Shown here in pieces: positions 36,948 through 46,623 of a DNA stretch of 64,000 bases. Made by a program: the position numbers and the translations under genes. A model generated the notes under the pieces. It was not told where the DNA came from. It did not search any database and saw only the letters and a program-made list of their open reading frames with translations. Source of the stretch: Tildeniella torsiva UHER 1998/13D (GTDB lineage: Bacteria; Cyanobacteriota; Cyanobacteriia; Phormidesmidales; Phormidesmidaceae). The stretch lies in contig JAHHIH010000023.1 of the NCBI GenBank assembly GCA_019358835.1, positions 37,612 through 101,611 of the forward strand. The letters run 5' to 3'. Within the stretch, counting starts at the first letter, position 1; every line of letters starts with the position of its first letter.

Positions 36948-37682
36948 CTACTCTGGGCTCGGTGTCTCAGTTCCAGCCTCTAGGGCATCAGGCTGGCTAA
37001 ATAGACCAAACAGTGGCCCCAGCAAGGCCCCGATGGCAAAGCCGCCAGCGTGGGCCCAGTAGGCGATGCCGCCGCTCTCCATGCCAATCATGGTGGGGGC
37101 TTCGAGGCTGGCAAAGCCATAGAAGGCCTGCTGCACAAACCAAATGCCCAGGTAAAACAGCGCCGGGATTCTCAGCGGTAGAGGAAACGGCCCCAGGGGT
37201 ACCAGCGTAAGAATGCGCACCTCTGGGAAGCGGAAGATGTAGGCCCCCATGACCCCGGCGATCGCCCCGCTAGCCCCCAGCGACGGAATCTCTGAACCCA
37301 TGGCAAAAAACCACTGGGCCAGGTTGGCCAGCACCCCACACAGCAGGTAAAACAGCAAAAATCGCCCGTGACCCATCTGGTCTTCGACGTTGTTGCCAAA
37401 GATCCACAGGTAGAGCATGTTGCCAGCTACATGCAAAAACCCACCGTGGAGAAACTGACCGGTGACCAGGGTGAGCCATTCTTCGGCGTTGGGGACTGAT
37501 ACTCCGGTAGTTAGGCTAGTGGAAAACTCTTCGGGCACCACGGCCCAGGCGTGGAAAAACTCAGTCAGTCCGTAGGCGGGCAGGCTGAGTTCATAGATAA
37601 AGAGGGCTATATTCAGCACGATCAGCCCGTAGGTGACGTAGGGCGTGCGCTGGCCTGGGTTGTAGTCTTTTAGGGGTACCAC
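36948..37682 (-). CDS. Rhomboid family intramembrane serine protease
   Basis: This is a 244-residue membrane protein with about six hydrophobic helices. The catalytic dyad is visible: Ser138 in LGASGAIAGVMGAY and His211 in YWAHAGGFAIGALLG. The HxxxN oxyanion residues are in FLHVAGNMLYLW. Rhomboids cleave helices of other membrane proteins within the bilayer. An N-terminal MVPLKDYNPGQRTPYVTY is typical of bacterial members with this architecture. Substrates are unknown. The region between it and the pentapeptide gene carries only the HLR1 box. Confidence 0.94.
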   Translation of the reverse strand: MVPLKDYNPGQRTPYVTYGLIVLNIALFIYELSLPAYGLTEFFHAWAVVPEEFSTSLTTGVSVPNAEEWLTLVTGQFLHGGFLHVAGNMLYLWIFGNNVEDQMGHGRFLLFYLLCGVLANLAQWFFAMGSEIPSLGASGAIAGVMGAYIFRFPEVRILTLVPLGPFPLPLRIPALFYLGIWFVQQAFYGFASLEAPTMIGMESGGIAYWAHAGGFAIGALLGPLFGLFSQPDALEAGTETPSPE

Positions 37683-37761
37683 CGATTACCTCATGGATAC
37701 GGGCACAGACCTACTATCGCAGAGTGTTTAGCAAATGAAAATCGTCTGGAAGGCTGACAAC

Positions 37762-37787
37762 AAAAAACAGGTGGCCTAAGCCACCTG
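37762..37787 (-). terminator. Rho-independent terminator downstream of the PEP-CTERM gene
   Basis: A perfect 8-bp stem CAGGTGGC/GCCACCTG with a 4-nt loop is followed on the minus strand by six T residues (37762-37767). It lies about 85 bases after the PEP-CTERM gene stop and before the rhomboid gene. Confidence 0.88.
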
Positions 37788-37870
37788 CCTGTAGAACGTA
37801 AGATTCAAAGCGTTTAAAGAATTTCTATCTAAGGCACTGCCCTCGGTCTAGCAAACCCTGAGCAGCCTAT

Positions 37871-38713
37871 TTAGCCGACTTGAGAACTGCTAGAACGGCG
37901 CTTAGCGACCATAGCCCCGCCCACCACTAACAGGCTGAGGGCCATAGCGGGTTCTGGCACAGACTCGGTAGATTCAGTGAAGCCTTTAGTGCCGGCCTTA
38001 AAGGTGTGGTTGTCGGTTTCAAACCCACCGCCACCGAGCTGAGAGATCACGATTTTATTGAAAATGTCATCGCTGGAGTCGGCGAAGAAATTGAAGTAGG
38101 CGTTGTACTCGCCGCCATTGCCCTTGGTGCCATATTCCTTAAGGGCAGACGCTACGTTGGTCGTTTTCTCGTCAGCAGAAAAGGTGCGACCATCGTTGTA
38201 GTAAACGAATTTTTGAACCAGGGAGTCGCCGTTGTAAAACGAAAATACGTTGCCGTCGTGGGCAGAACCCCAGTTAATACCGAAATAGTTATGGGTCGTA
38301 TCTAGATCGATTTGAACATCGGTGCCCGAGAAAGCGGTTAGGTAGTTAGATTTATTATCTTGAGTAGTTGCATAGGTGGGAGCCCACTGATCCTGAAGGA
38401 TTCTAGCGTTATTTGTAGTACTGCCCGTATAGGAATAGTTAATGCCTGCGTTGCCCACGGTCTGGTTTTGAGAATCTACCACGGCAAAGTTGCCGCTGTT
38501 GAAATTGACGGTATTGAAGCCTTCGCTCCAGGCATAGGTTGAATAGGCCCCTTGGGTGGTTTCACCGTTAAACCCGGTGATGCCTTTCATAGACGCTTGG
38601 GTGGCAGCATCGTCGTCCAGGGTAAAGGAAATGGCTCGTGCTGGCTGAGCGAGACCAGCCAGCGCCACAGTAGCGGCTAACGCGCCAAGGGTGCAGAGTC
38701 GGTTGAGGTGCAT
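37871..38713 (-). CDS. PEP-CTERM sorting-domain secreted protein
   Basis: This is a 280-residue exported protein. A signal peptide (MHLNRLCTLGALAATVALAGLAQPARA in outline, with cleavage after ARA) precedes a beta-rich body with many Asn, Thr and Tyr residues, including FNPG-free DVQIDLDTTHNYFGINWGSAHD. At the C terminus SVPEPAMALSLLVVGG is followed by a basic KRRSSSSQ tail, the tripartite PEP-CTERM signal. Such proteins are processed by exosortase and often belong to extracellular matrix. Neither exosortase nor polysaccharide genes occur in this window. A good terminator follows the gene. Confidence 0.88.
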   Translation of the reverse strand: MHLNRLCTLGALAATVALAGLAQPARAISFTLDDDAATQASMKGITGFNGETTQGAYSTYAWSEGFNTVNFNSGNFAVVDSQNQTVGNAGINYSYTGSTTNNARILQDQWAPTYATTQDNKSNYLTAFSGTDVQIDLDTTHNYFGINWGSAHDGNVFSFYNGDSLVQKFVYYNDGRTFSADEKTTNVASALKEYGTKGNGGEYNAYFNFFADSSDDIFNKIVISQLGGGGFETDNHTFKAGTKGFTESTESVPEPAMALSLLVVGGAMVAKRRSSSSQVG

Positions 38714-38907
38714 AGGGGTGTCTCTGAGTAGACTAGGTGCCCTTTTATTCTGCTAATTCAAGGCGTAGAAACCCTCTGCGGTTCCACGGAAGTAGCTGTG
38801 AAACTGTTGTGAAGGCAAGCTATTTTGCCAGGGATTTCTAGTGAAGCTTCGAGTGAATACTCTGAACATTTCGCTGCAGCTCCAGGTAATTATCCTGAAT
38901 TAGGTCA

Positions 38908-39780
38908 CTAGCGCCCTTCCGGTAGCGGGATAAACTCGGTTTCTGCGGGCACCGCTGGGAAGCGACCGGCTTTCCAGTCTTGTTTGGCCTGCTCAATGCG
39001 TTCTTGACGGCTAGAGACAAAGTTCCACCACTTGATGCGCGGCCCGACGGGCTCCCCGCCGATGACGATACAGCGCCCAGGCTCCTGGGCCGTCACCTGG
39101 GGATTGCTGTCGGGCGGGAGGATGGCCATGCGGTGCTGGGGTAAGGCCTCCCCGGCGATCGCCAGCCCTGCGGTAACGCTGTAAACCGCCCGCTCGCTGT
39201 AGTTGGCTGGGATGGTGACCTGACCGCCCGCCTCGAACTGGACATCGAGATAAATCATCGGCGACAGGGTTTGCACGGGCGAACTGTAGCCCATGGCTGC
39301 CCCAGCGATCAGGGTAATGGTGGCTCCATTGGCCTGCCACTGGGGCAGGCTGCCCTCGGGGTGGTGTTTAAAGCAGGGTTCAACCTCTTCGTACTCATTG
39401 GGCAGGGCCACCCAGGTTTGAATGCCGTGGAGCGTGGTATCGCCCTGGCGGATCACCTCAGGAGTGCGCTCTGAGTGGGTGATGCCTCGGCCTGCGGTCA
39501 TCCAGTTTACGGCACCGGGATAGATGTCTTGCACGGTGCCAAGGCTGTCGCGGTGGCGCAGTGACCCCTCGAAGAGGTAGGTGACGGTGGCCAGGTTGAT
39601 GTGGGGGTGAGGCCGCACGTCTACCCCTTGCCCTGGCGCAAACTGAGCCGGGCCAAGATGGTCAAAAAAGATGAAGGGGCCTACCATCATGCGGTGCTTG
39701 TGGGGCAGCAGTCGCCGCGCCTGAAAGCCACCCAGGTCTTGAATGTGGGGCTTGAGAATGCGATCGCTGGCGGCTGACAT
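38908..39780 (-). CDS. Pirin family protein
   Basis: This is a bicupin protein of 290 residues. The N-terminal cupin holds the metal ligands in FDHLGPAQF, DVRPHPHINLATVTYLFEG and HRDSLG, as in pirin and YhhW, which bind iron and can have quercetin dioxygenase activity. The C-terminal domain (after about 150) has AIAGEALPQHRMAIL and ends with GGEPVGPRIKWWNFVSS, a typical pirin finish. The family also includes redox-sensing co-regulators. No neighbour suggests which role applies. Confidence 0.93.
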   Translation of the reverse strand: MSAASDRILKPHIQDLGGFQARRLLPHKHRMMVGPFIFFDHLGPAQFAPGQGVDVRPHPHINLATVTYLFEGSLRHRDSLGTVQDIYPGAVNWMTAGRGITHSERTPEVIRQGDTTLHGIQTWVALPNEYEEVEPCFKHHPEGSLPQWQANGATITLIAGAAMGYSSPVQTLSPMIYLDVQFEAGGQVTIPANYSERAVYSVTAGLAIAGEALPQHRMAILPPDSNPQVTAQEPGRCIVIGGEPVGPRIKWWNFVSSRQERIEQAKQDWKAGRFPAVPAETEFIPLPEGR

Positions 39781-39967
39781 AGATGGCTAGACTCAATAGG
39801 GGCGAAAAATCTGCTCCCACTATATGCTCTGAGGCAAAAGACAGCGCCAAAGTTCTAATAGGAGATTGGTGTCTGCTCGACGACGCAATTTTCTACACTG
39901 GAGTTGGGGGCCGGGGCACAGCACGATGTCTTTCACCTACAACCCGCCACTATGCCCTCGAATAGCC

Positions 39968-41491
39968 ATGACTAACTTTTTCACTTCTCGCGCTGGGCTG
40001 GTGGTGTCGCTGTCGTTGGGGACGCTGCTCTCCTGCTGCATTAGCTCCCTTGGCCCTCAAGGCATTCCGACCGGTAACGATGAAGCGGCGGCGGCGGTGC
40101 CCACTGACCCCTGGGATGGAGCCATTGGTGAGGCCAACCGGGCTAGCCAACTGGCGGTGACAGCGGCGACCGCTGACCAGTGGCAGCAGGTGGCCGGGGC
40201 CTGGGGGCGATCGCTGGCTCTGCTGCAAGCCATCCCCGCCGATGACCCCCGCTATGTCTTGAGCCAGCGCAAGGTCCGCGAATATCGGCAAAATTTGTGG
40301 CTAGCTTCCCAAAAAGCCGACCAGCAGGGGCTACCCCGCGCTTTTCCGGCCCTGGGCAGCAATGTGCTGGATGAACAGGTCAGTCTCTACCGCGCCTATG
40401 TTGCCGCCCAAGGCCCGCCCGATGTGCTGATTGTGGGCAGTTCGCGATCGCTGCAAGGCATTGACCCCCAGGTGCTGCAACAGGCGCTGGCGGTGGAGGG
40501 TTACCCCGGCCTGCGGGTATATAACTTTAGCGTCAACGGTGCCACGGCCCAGGTGGTGAGCTTTGTCACCCGGCAGCTGCTGGCCCCCGATCTGCACCCT
40601 CGGCTGATTGTCTGGGCCGAGGGCTCCCGCGCCTTTAACAGCGGCCGATTTGACCGCACCTTTGCCGAAATTCTGGCGTCTCCGGGCTACGCCGCCGTGC
40701 AGGAAGGCACGAAGCTGACCTTACAAGCACAGGCCCCTCTTGCCTCTGCCCCCGAAGCGCTCACTGAGGCGTCCGCTGAAACGGCTGAAGCATCCGCTGA
40801 AACCACTGAGGAGGCTGAAGGCATGGAAGTGGCCGAAGCCGTTGTTGAAGGCGAGACTGAGTCCGCTGAAAACCCTGGGGCAGCCGCTGAGGATCCTGGA
40901 GCAGACGCTGAGGAGGCTGCCAAAACCCCCGCTGCTTCAGAGGTGTTGGCAACAGTGGCCGCAGGCTATGGAACAGTACCGCTGACCCCTATCAACTCCC
41001 AGGGCTTTTTGGCCGTCAACGATCAGTTCAACCCAACGGTGTATTACCGCCGCTTTCCTCGGGTGCGGGGCCAGTACGACGATGCCTACCGCGCCTTTCG
41101 CCTGGAGGGGGTACAGACCCTGTCGTTGGCGGCGATGACTCAGTTTTTGGAGAGTCAAGACATTCCCCTAGTGTTTGTGAATTTGCCCCTCAGTAACGAC
41201 TACTTAGACGGGACGCGTACACGCTACGAGCGGCAGTTTCAGAGGTTTTTGCAGAATTGGGCCAGCCAAGGTGCCTTTACCCTGGTGGATCGGTTGGAAG
41301 ACTGGCGCTGGCAGTCTCACCTGTTTGCTGACCCCAGCCACGTCAATCGCTACGGGGCGCGGGAAATGGCCCGACGGCTAGCCGCCGACAGCCGGATTCC
41401 CTGGCCCCAGGTTGAGTCGCCTGACGAAGACGATAGTCTGGCTGAGGGCGAGGCGGAACCCTCTAATGATTCGTCTCCAGTGGGAGAGTAG
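39968..41491 (+). CDS. Secreted SGNH-hydrolase-like protein with acidic low-complexity insert
   Basis: This is a 507-residue protein from the ATG at 39968. An N-terminal hydrophobic segment ends in LLSCCISS, which could be a lipoprotein-like or signal anchor. The body has GSSRSLQGIDP (residues around 155, as in the GDS-like block I), VNGATAQ (Asn block), and FADPSHVNRYGA near the C terminus, an Asp-x-x-His block V, so an SGNH/GDSL esterase or acyltransferase-like fold is likely. Between the halves a stretch of about 55 residues consists of Ala, Glu, Thr and Pro repeats. The frame from 39866 adds 34 residues without support. The substrate is unknown; extracellular polysaccharide O-acetylation is one possibility. 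Confidence 0.65.
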   Translation: MTNFFTSRAGLVVSLSLGTLLSCCISSLGPQGIPTGNDEAAAAVPTDPWDGAIGEANRASQLAVTAATADQWQQVAGAWGRSLALLQAIPADDPRYVLSQRKVREYRQNLWLASQKADQQGLPRAFPALGSNVLDEQVSLYRAYVAAQGPPDVLIVGSSRSLQGIDPQVLQQALAVEGYPGLRVYNFSVNGATAQVVSFVTRQLLAPDLHPRLIVWAEGSRAFNSGRFDRTFAEILASPGYAAVQEGTKLTLQAQAPLASAPEALTEASAETAEASAETTEEAEGMEVAEAVVEGETESAENPGAAAEDPGADAEEAAKTPAASEVLATVAAGYGTVPLTPINSQGFLAVNDQFNPTVYYRRFPRVRGQYDDAYRAFRLEGVQTLSLAAMTQFLESQDIPLVFVNLPLSNDYLDGTRTRYERQFQRFLQNWASQGAFTLVDRLEDWRWQSHLFADPSHVNRYGAREMARRLAADSRIPWPQVESPDEDDSLAEGEAEPSNDSSPVGE

Positions 41492-41507
41492 CGCCCATTG
41501 GGCCACC

Positions 41508-42134
41508 TTAGGAATCTTTTGTTTTTTGCCACTCCGCTAGGTCGTCAGGGGTGTTGATGTTGGTGAGCATGGCTGCATCGACATGAGGTATAGGGGCGAT
41601 CGCCTGTTGATTCAGCCAATCTTGCAGCGACCGACCGCCGGTCGCTGCGTACTGCTTCAGGGACTCTAGCGCGGCGACCCGGTAAAACCCGCACAGGGGT
41701 TCCCAGCGCTGCTGGCGCTTGGGCAGATAGGCCAAATGGTGGGGAGACAGGTGGGCCAACTGGTCTCGCCAGGTGCTCAGCACCGCCACCGATAGGTTGG
41801 GCATGTCGCAGGCTAGGGTCAGTACCCAGTCGGGATCCCCTTCTGATCTGGCTTGCAAAACATCCAAGGTTTTGATCAGCGCGGGCAATGGCCCCTGAAA
41901 CGTACCGGATTGTCTTGGAAGGCAGGGTTCTACGATAAATGCGACCGAGTTAGGCAAGGCAGCATGGTAGCGATCGGGCCAGGGAGTGACGACATACACC
42001 GTATCGGCACAGGCCAGCGCGACCCGATAGGTGCGCTGAATCAGCGTTTCTGTTCCGACAGAAATCAGGGCCTTGTCGTGACCCATACGCGAACTGCGGC
42101 CGCCGGCCAAAATCACCGCAGCAAGGGATGTCAT
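41508..42134 (-). CDS. mobA: Molybdenum cofactor guanylyltransferase
   Basis: MobA attaches GMP to molybdopterin to make the guanine dinucleotide form of the cofactor. The 208-residue nucleotidyltransferase starts with AAVILAGGRSSRMGHDKALI, the nucleotide-binding loop, and has VLTLACDMPNL with the metal-binding Asp, as well as PLCGFYRVAAL. It is the last gene of a minus-strand series with the DUF167 gene 15 bases upstream. MsrP and other molybdoenzymes of the cell would need the cofactor pathway, and moeA lies at 60 kb. Confidence 0.92.
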   Translation of the reverse strand: MTSLAAVILAGGRSSRMGHDKALISVGTETLIQRTYRVALACADTVYVVTPWPDRYHAALPNSVAFIVEPCLPRQSGTFQGPLPALIKTLDVLQARSEGDPDWVLTLACDMPNLSVAVLSTWRDQLAHLSPHHLAYLPKRQQRWEPLCGFYRVAALESLKQYAATGGRSLQDWLNQQAIAPIPHVDAAMLTNINTPDDLAEWQKTKDS

Positions 42135-42149
42135 CTTACTAACCAGCGC

Positions 42150-42374
42150 CTATTCATCAATTTCGACCCGCTTGGTGCGGGCGGTATGTCCCGACTTAAT
42201 GTGTACCTGAGCTTTAGGAATCCCCAACGTTTGGGCCAGCAGGGTAATTAGCTCTTGGTTGGCTTTGCCATCCTGGGGTGGGTCTTTGAGGTGGAGCAGC
42301 CAGCTGCCGTCGTCGAGGCGGGTGGCTTTTTGCTGCCTGGAGTTAGGTTTGACCCGCACTGTCAGCACCGTCAT
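42150..42374 (-). CDS. DUF167 (YggU) family protein
   Basis: This is a 74-residue protein with a complete DUF167 fold. VRVKPNSRQQKATRL is followed by LHLKDPPQDGKANQELITLLAQTLGIPKAQVHIKSGHTARTKRVEI in outline, all typical of YggU/UPF0235. Its function is unknown in bacteria. The start overlaps the stop of the upstream membrane-protein gene by four bases (ATGA), which indicates translational coupling. Confidence 0.93.
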   Translation of the reverse strand: MTVLTVRVKPNSRQQKATRLDDGSWLLHLKDPPQDGKANQELITLLAQTLGIPKAQVHIKSGHTARTKRVEIDE

Positions 42375-43087
42375 GCCTTGCTCTGGGCCACCTTACCCTG
42401 GGCTACCTGGCGCAGTCGGGCGGCATCGGCCCACACTAGACCCTTAAAGAAATAGATCAGGCCGGTGAGAAAGGCTAACACCATATAAAACAGACGAATA
42501 CCCCATCCGGCCCCGTCAAAAATCATCGAAAACACGCCCGGTTCAATGCCGCTGAAGCGGGTGAGCTCAGAGCGAAACCATTTTTGGTCTTCCACCATGC
42601 GCTGTAGCTCGGGCACGGTGGCGGGCAGAATGGGCATGCGGGTCGTTGTGGTGTAGTAGCCCCAAAAGCCCTGGCTGCCGCCTTCGCTGGAGAGAGCCTC
42701 GTTGGCTAGAGCGGTAATTTCTTGGCGAGACAGGTCTGACTCGGCGGTCAGCTGACTCAGCCACAGGTGATGCCGCAGCCAATAGCTGCTAAAAAACACC
42801 AGCGGCAGCACGATAACCAGGGCAATCGACTTAATCGCTGCGGAGGTTTTGGCCGCTAGGTGGCGAGAGGCTGCGCCTAGTCCAAAGCCCAAAAAAGCAA
42901 ACAAGACAATGACGCTTAGCTCAACAATTTCGAGACTTTTGAGCCAGCCGCCCAAAATGGGAATGGGGTGCAAAAATGCCTCCGCCGCCCAGGTGATGAG
43001 AAACCGTGCCGCCAGCACGGCAGCGGTAATAGCAACAACCGTCAGCAAGTACCGAGACACATTGGCTGAGGGGCGCGGGATGGGCAT
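42371..43087 (-). CDS. Multi-pass membrane protein of unknown function
   Basis: This is a 238-residue protein from the ATG at 43087, with hydrophobic segments near 12-30, 42-68, 82-104 and 195-220. Between them lies a soluble part with LTAESDLSRQEITALANEAL and a QRMVEDQKWFRSEL stretch. No family is recognised. It overlaps the DUF167 gene by four bases and is followed by mobA, so the three form an operon. An inverted repeat AATCAT/ATGATT lies upstream at 43131-43146. Confidence 0.65.
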   Translation of the reverse strand: MPIPRPSANVSRYLLTVVAITAAVLAARFLITWAAEAFLHPIPILGGWLKSLEIVELSVIVLFAFLGFGLGAASRHLAAKTSAAIKSIALVIVLPLVFFSSYWLRHHLWLSQLTAESDLSRQEITALANEALSSEGGSQGFWGYYTTTTRMPILPATVPELQRMVEDQKWFRSELTRFSGIEPGVFSMIFDGAGWGIRLFYMVLAFLTGLIYFFKGLVWADAARLRQVAQGKVAQSKA

Positions 43088-43202
43088 GGCTAGGGATGAC
43101 GAAAACAGGGCATGGGGCAACGATGCCCTTAATCATAATGATGATTCAATGTTTGGCTTTTAATCTCGAAAAGTCAATGATCGAGACATGGCCTAGCCAC
43201 AG

Positions 43203-44258
43203 CTAGATTTGGCTAACTCTCTCTAGCTGATGGGGGGCAAAGGCCCCTGTTTCGGTGACGATCGCGGTAATTAAGCTAGCCGGAGTAATGTCTGAGGCGG
43301 GGTTGTAAAATTCTGCACCATTGGGTGAGGTGACTCGATCCCCCAGGCGATAGATTTCTTCGGGGGGATGTTCTGCAATAGCCATCCCTGCCCCACTGGC
43401 GATCTTAAAATCGACGGTTGATACGGGCGCCGCCACCACAAAGGGAATGTTGTGGGCTTTGGCCACTAGCGCCAGACTATAGGTGCCAATTTTGCTTATG
43501 GTGTCGCCATTGGCGGCAATGCGATCGGCCCCGGCTAGCACCCCGTGGATTAGCCCCCGCTGCATGCAGTGGGCCGCCATGCTGTCGGTCACCACCGTCA
43601 CGGGGATGCCCTCCTGTACGCACTCCCAGGCGGTGAGGCGCGAGCCCTGGAAGGTGGGGCGAGTTTCGGCGGCGTAGATGCGCTCTAGGCGACCCGCTTT
43701 CCAGAGCGATCGCATGATGCCCAGCGAGGTGCCGTAGCCCGACGTCGCCAGCGCCCCATGGTTACAGTGGGTCAGCAGAGTCAGCTTCGCCGGACTCTCG
43801 GGCAGCACCGCCATGCCGTGGTCGCCAATGGCGTGGCACAGCCTAAAATCCTCGGCCTGCATCGCCTGGGCCTGGGCCAAGAGCTGACCTCTCACCACCT
43901 CAATGGCATCGCTAGAGTGGTGGGCCACCGCCAGCATTCTGTCCACCGCCCACTGGAGGTGGGCCTTGTCGGGCCGGGTCTGCTTAAACTGGTCGCCGAT
44001 CGCCTCCAGCCGCTCCCAAAATGCCGTGGGGTCATCGGTGTGAATCTCGGTGGCCCCCAGGTAAAGGCCGTAGGCGGCGGCGAGCCCCATGGCCGAACCT
44101 CCCTGGACAATGCCAGAACGGAGCGATCGCACCACATCGTCGCAGCGGCGAATGGTGACAACGTTATAGCGCTCCGGCAGCTGTCGTTGGTCAATCAACA
44201 CCAGATGATCGTCCTGCCAGACGACTGGGTAAACGTGGGTATCGCTAGGGGCCATCAT
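43203..44258 (-). CDS. mtnA: S-methyl-5-thioribose-1-phosphate isomerase
   Basis: MtnA converts methylthioribose-1-phosphate to methylthioribulose-1-phosphate in the methionine salvage pathway. The 351 residues show VRSLRSGIVQGGSAMGLAAAYG, TLLTHCNHGALATSGYGTSLG with the catalytic Cys, ETRPTFQGSRLTAWE, and a DRIAANGDTISKIGTYSLA segment with the catalytic Asp. The end of the protein has VVAAPVSTVDFKI. The frame begins GTG-ATG-ATG, and the first ATG at 44258 is chosen. No other salvage-pathway genes are adjacent. A cystathionine-type enzyme of sulfur metabolism is at 56.5 kb. Confidence 0.95.
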   Translation of the reverse strand: MMAPSDTHVYPVVWQDDHLVLIDQRQLPERYNVVTIRRCDDVVRSLRSGIVQGGSAMGLAAAYGLYLGATEIHTDDPTAFWERLEAIGDQFKQTRPDKAHLQWAVDRMLAVAHHSSDAIEVVRGQLLAQAQAMQAEDFRLCHAIGDHGMAVLPESPAKLTLLTHCNHGALATSGYGTSLGIMRSLWKAGRLERIYAAETRPTFQGSRLTAWECVQEGIPVTVVTDSMAAHCMQRGLIHGVLAGADRIAANGDTISKIGTYSLALVAKAHNIPFVVAAPVSTVDFKIASGAGMAIAEHPPEEIYRLGDRVTSPNGAEFYNPASDITPASLITAIVTETGAFAPHQLERVSQI

Positions 44259-44406
44259 CACGGTTTCGCAGAAATAATTAGGGGCAGCCGCTCATCCAAT
44301 GACATTTAGTATGGAGGTTTCTCAGCCTCTGTCAATGCGGCCCAGCCCAACCCTCGCTTGCATCCACGGGACATTGGCCCCGATTCCCTACTTCGGACTG
44401 CACCCT

Positions 44407-45096
44407 ATGGCTACGTATTTAATCACTGGCACCAATCGCGGCATCGGCTACGAGTATTGTCGGCAGCTTCAGCAGCGAGGCGATCGCGTAGCGTCCCCGG
44501 AGGGGAATCGCGTCATTGCCGTCTGCCGCCAGCCCTCCGACGACCTGCAAGCCCTAGACATTCAGGTAGAAACCGGCATTGACCTCACCGATGAGGCCGC
44601 CGTTGCTGAGTTAGCCCAGCGGCTTCAGGGCACCGCGATCGACGTGCTGATCAACAACGCTGGCATTGCCGAGCGCGTCACCCTAGATGAACTGGATTTT
44701 GACAGCCTGCGGCGGCAGTTTGAAGTGAATGCGATCGCTCCGCTGCGGCTGACGGCGGCGCTGCTGCCCAATTTGAGCACCGGGTCAAAGGTGGCCATCA
44801 TGACTAGCCGCATGGGGTCGATCTCCGACAATACCTCCGGCGGCTCCTACGGCTATCGCATGTCGAAAGTGGCCCTGTCGATGGCCGGTAAATCGTTGGC
44901 CCACGACCTCAGACCTAGGGGCATTGCCGTAGCAATCTTGCATCCCGGCCTAGTGCAGACCCGCATGACCGGGTTTACCCCCAGCGGCATCACCCCAGAA
45001 GCATCGGTTAAAGGGCTGCTGGCCCGCATCGACGCGCTAACGCTGGAAAACTCCGGCACCTTCTGGCATTCAAATGGAGAAATATTGCCCTGGTAG
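44407..45096 (+). CDS. Short-chain dehydrogenase (SDR), with small in-frame repeat insertion
   Basis: This is a 229-residue classical SDR from the ATG at 44407: ITGTNRGIGYEY nucleotide motif, NNAGIAERV, SRMGSISDN and the YRMSK catalytic motif. It resembles cyanobacterial short oxidoreductases related to C-factor/CsgA. Between GDRV and IAVCRQ lie eight extra residues (ASPEGNRV) encoded by a 24-bp insertion at 44490-44513 with a 7-bp direct repeat. They fall in the loop after the first helix, where extra residues would be tolerated. The leader from 44299 is probably untranslated. Substrate unknown. Confidence 0.88.
   Translation: MATYLITGTNRGIGYEYCRQLQQRGDRVASPEGNRVIAVCRQPSDDLQALDIQVETGIDLTDEAAVAELAQRLQGTAIDVLINNAGIAERVTLDELDFDSLRRQFEVNAIAPLRLTAALLPNLSTGSKVAIMTSRMGSISDNTSGGSYGYRMSKVALSMAGKSLAHDLRPRGIAVAILHPGLVQTRMTGFTPSGITPEASVKGLLARIDALTLENSGTFWHSNGEILPW
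44483..44513 (+). repeat. Small repeat inserted in frame in the SDR gene, with ATCGCGT duplication
   Basis: ATCGCGT occurs at 44483-44489 and again at 44507-44513, exactly 24 bases apart. Between them lies AGCGTCCCCGGAGGGGA, which contains the palindrome CCCC-GGA-GGGG. A left-hand HIP1 octamer overlaps the first copy. Removing 24 bases restores an ordinary SDR reading (GDRVIAVCR). It looks like one of the small dispersed repeats known to insert into cyanobacterial genes. Confidence 0.7.
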
Positions 45097-45172
45097 CAGG
45101 ACATTGGAACGATAAATGTAGACAATATCTCCACCAAGTTGGCCACATCTATTGCGAATTCTCACGGTTCCT

Positions 45173-46407
<1,235 letters not shown>

Positions 46408-46438
46408 TCAGGGGTTATGCCGCTTAAAGGCCCATTTG

Positions 46439-46559
46439 CAGAACATAAGTTTAAACCGATGATCGGTTAGTCCTTTCCGTGGGGTGAAGGGCGGCGGAAC
46501 GCCCTTCGAGAAGGGGGTCTGGGGCCAGCGAAATGGCCCCAGCGGCAGACCTGGCTTGT
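46439..46559 (+). repeat. Dispersed double-hairpin element, copy 2
   Basis: This is the second copy of the element at 14641-14762. The first hairpin is here a perfect 8-bp stem GAAGGGCG-gcggaa-CGCCCTTC, and the second is CTGGGGCCA-gcgaaa-TGGCCCCAG, identical in both copies. An additional near-palindrome AACCGAT-g-ATCGGTT lies on the left. It is in the 357-bp spacer between the tocopherol cyclase and YgjP-type genes, which holds no gene. Confidence 0.85.
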
Positions 46560-46623
46560 TTCCACCCACCTGCGTCAGCCTAAAACCTTTGCTACCTAAA
46601 ACAGCCTATTTCCCAAAAAACTC

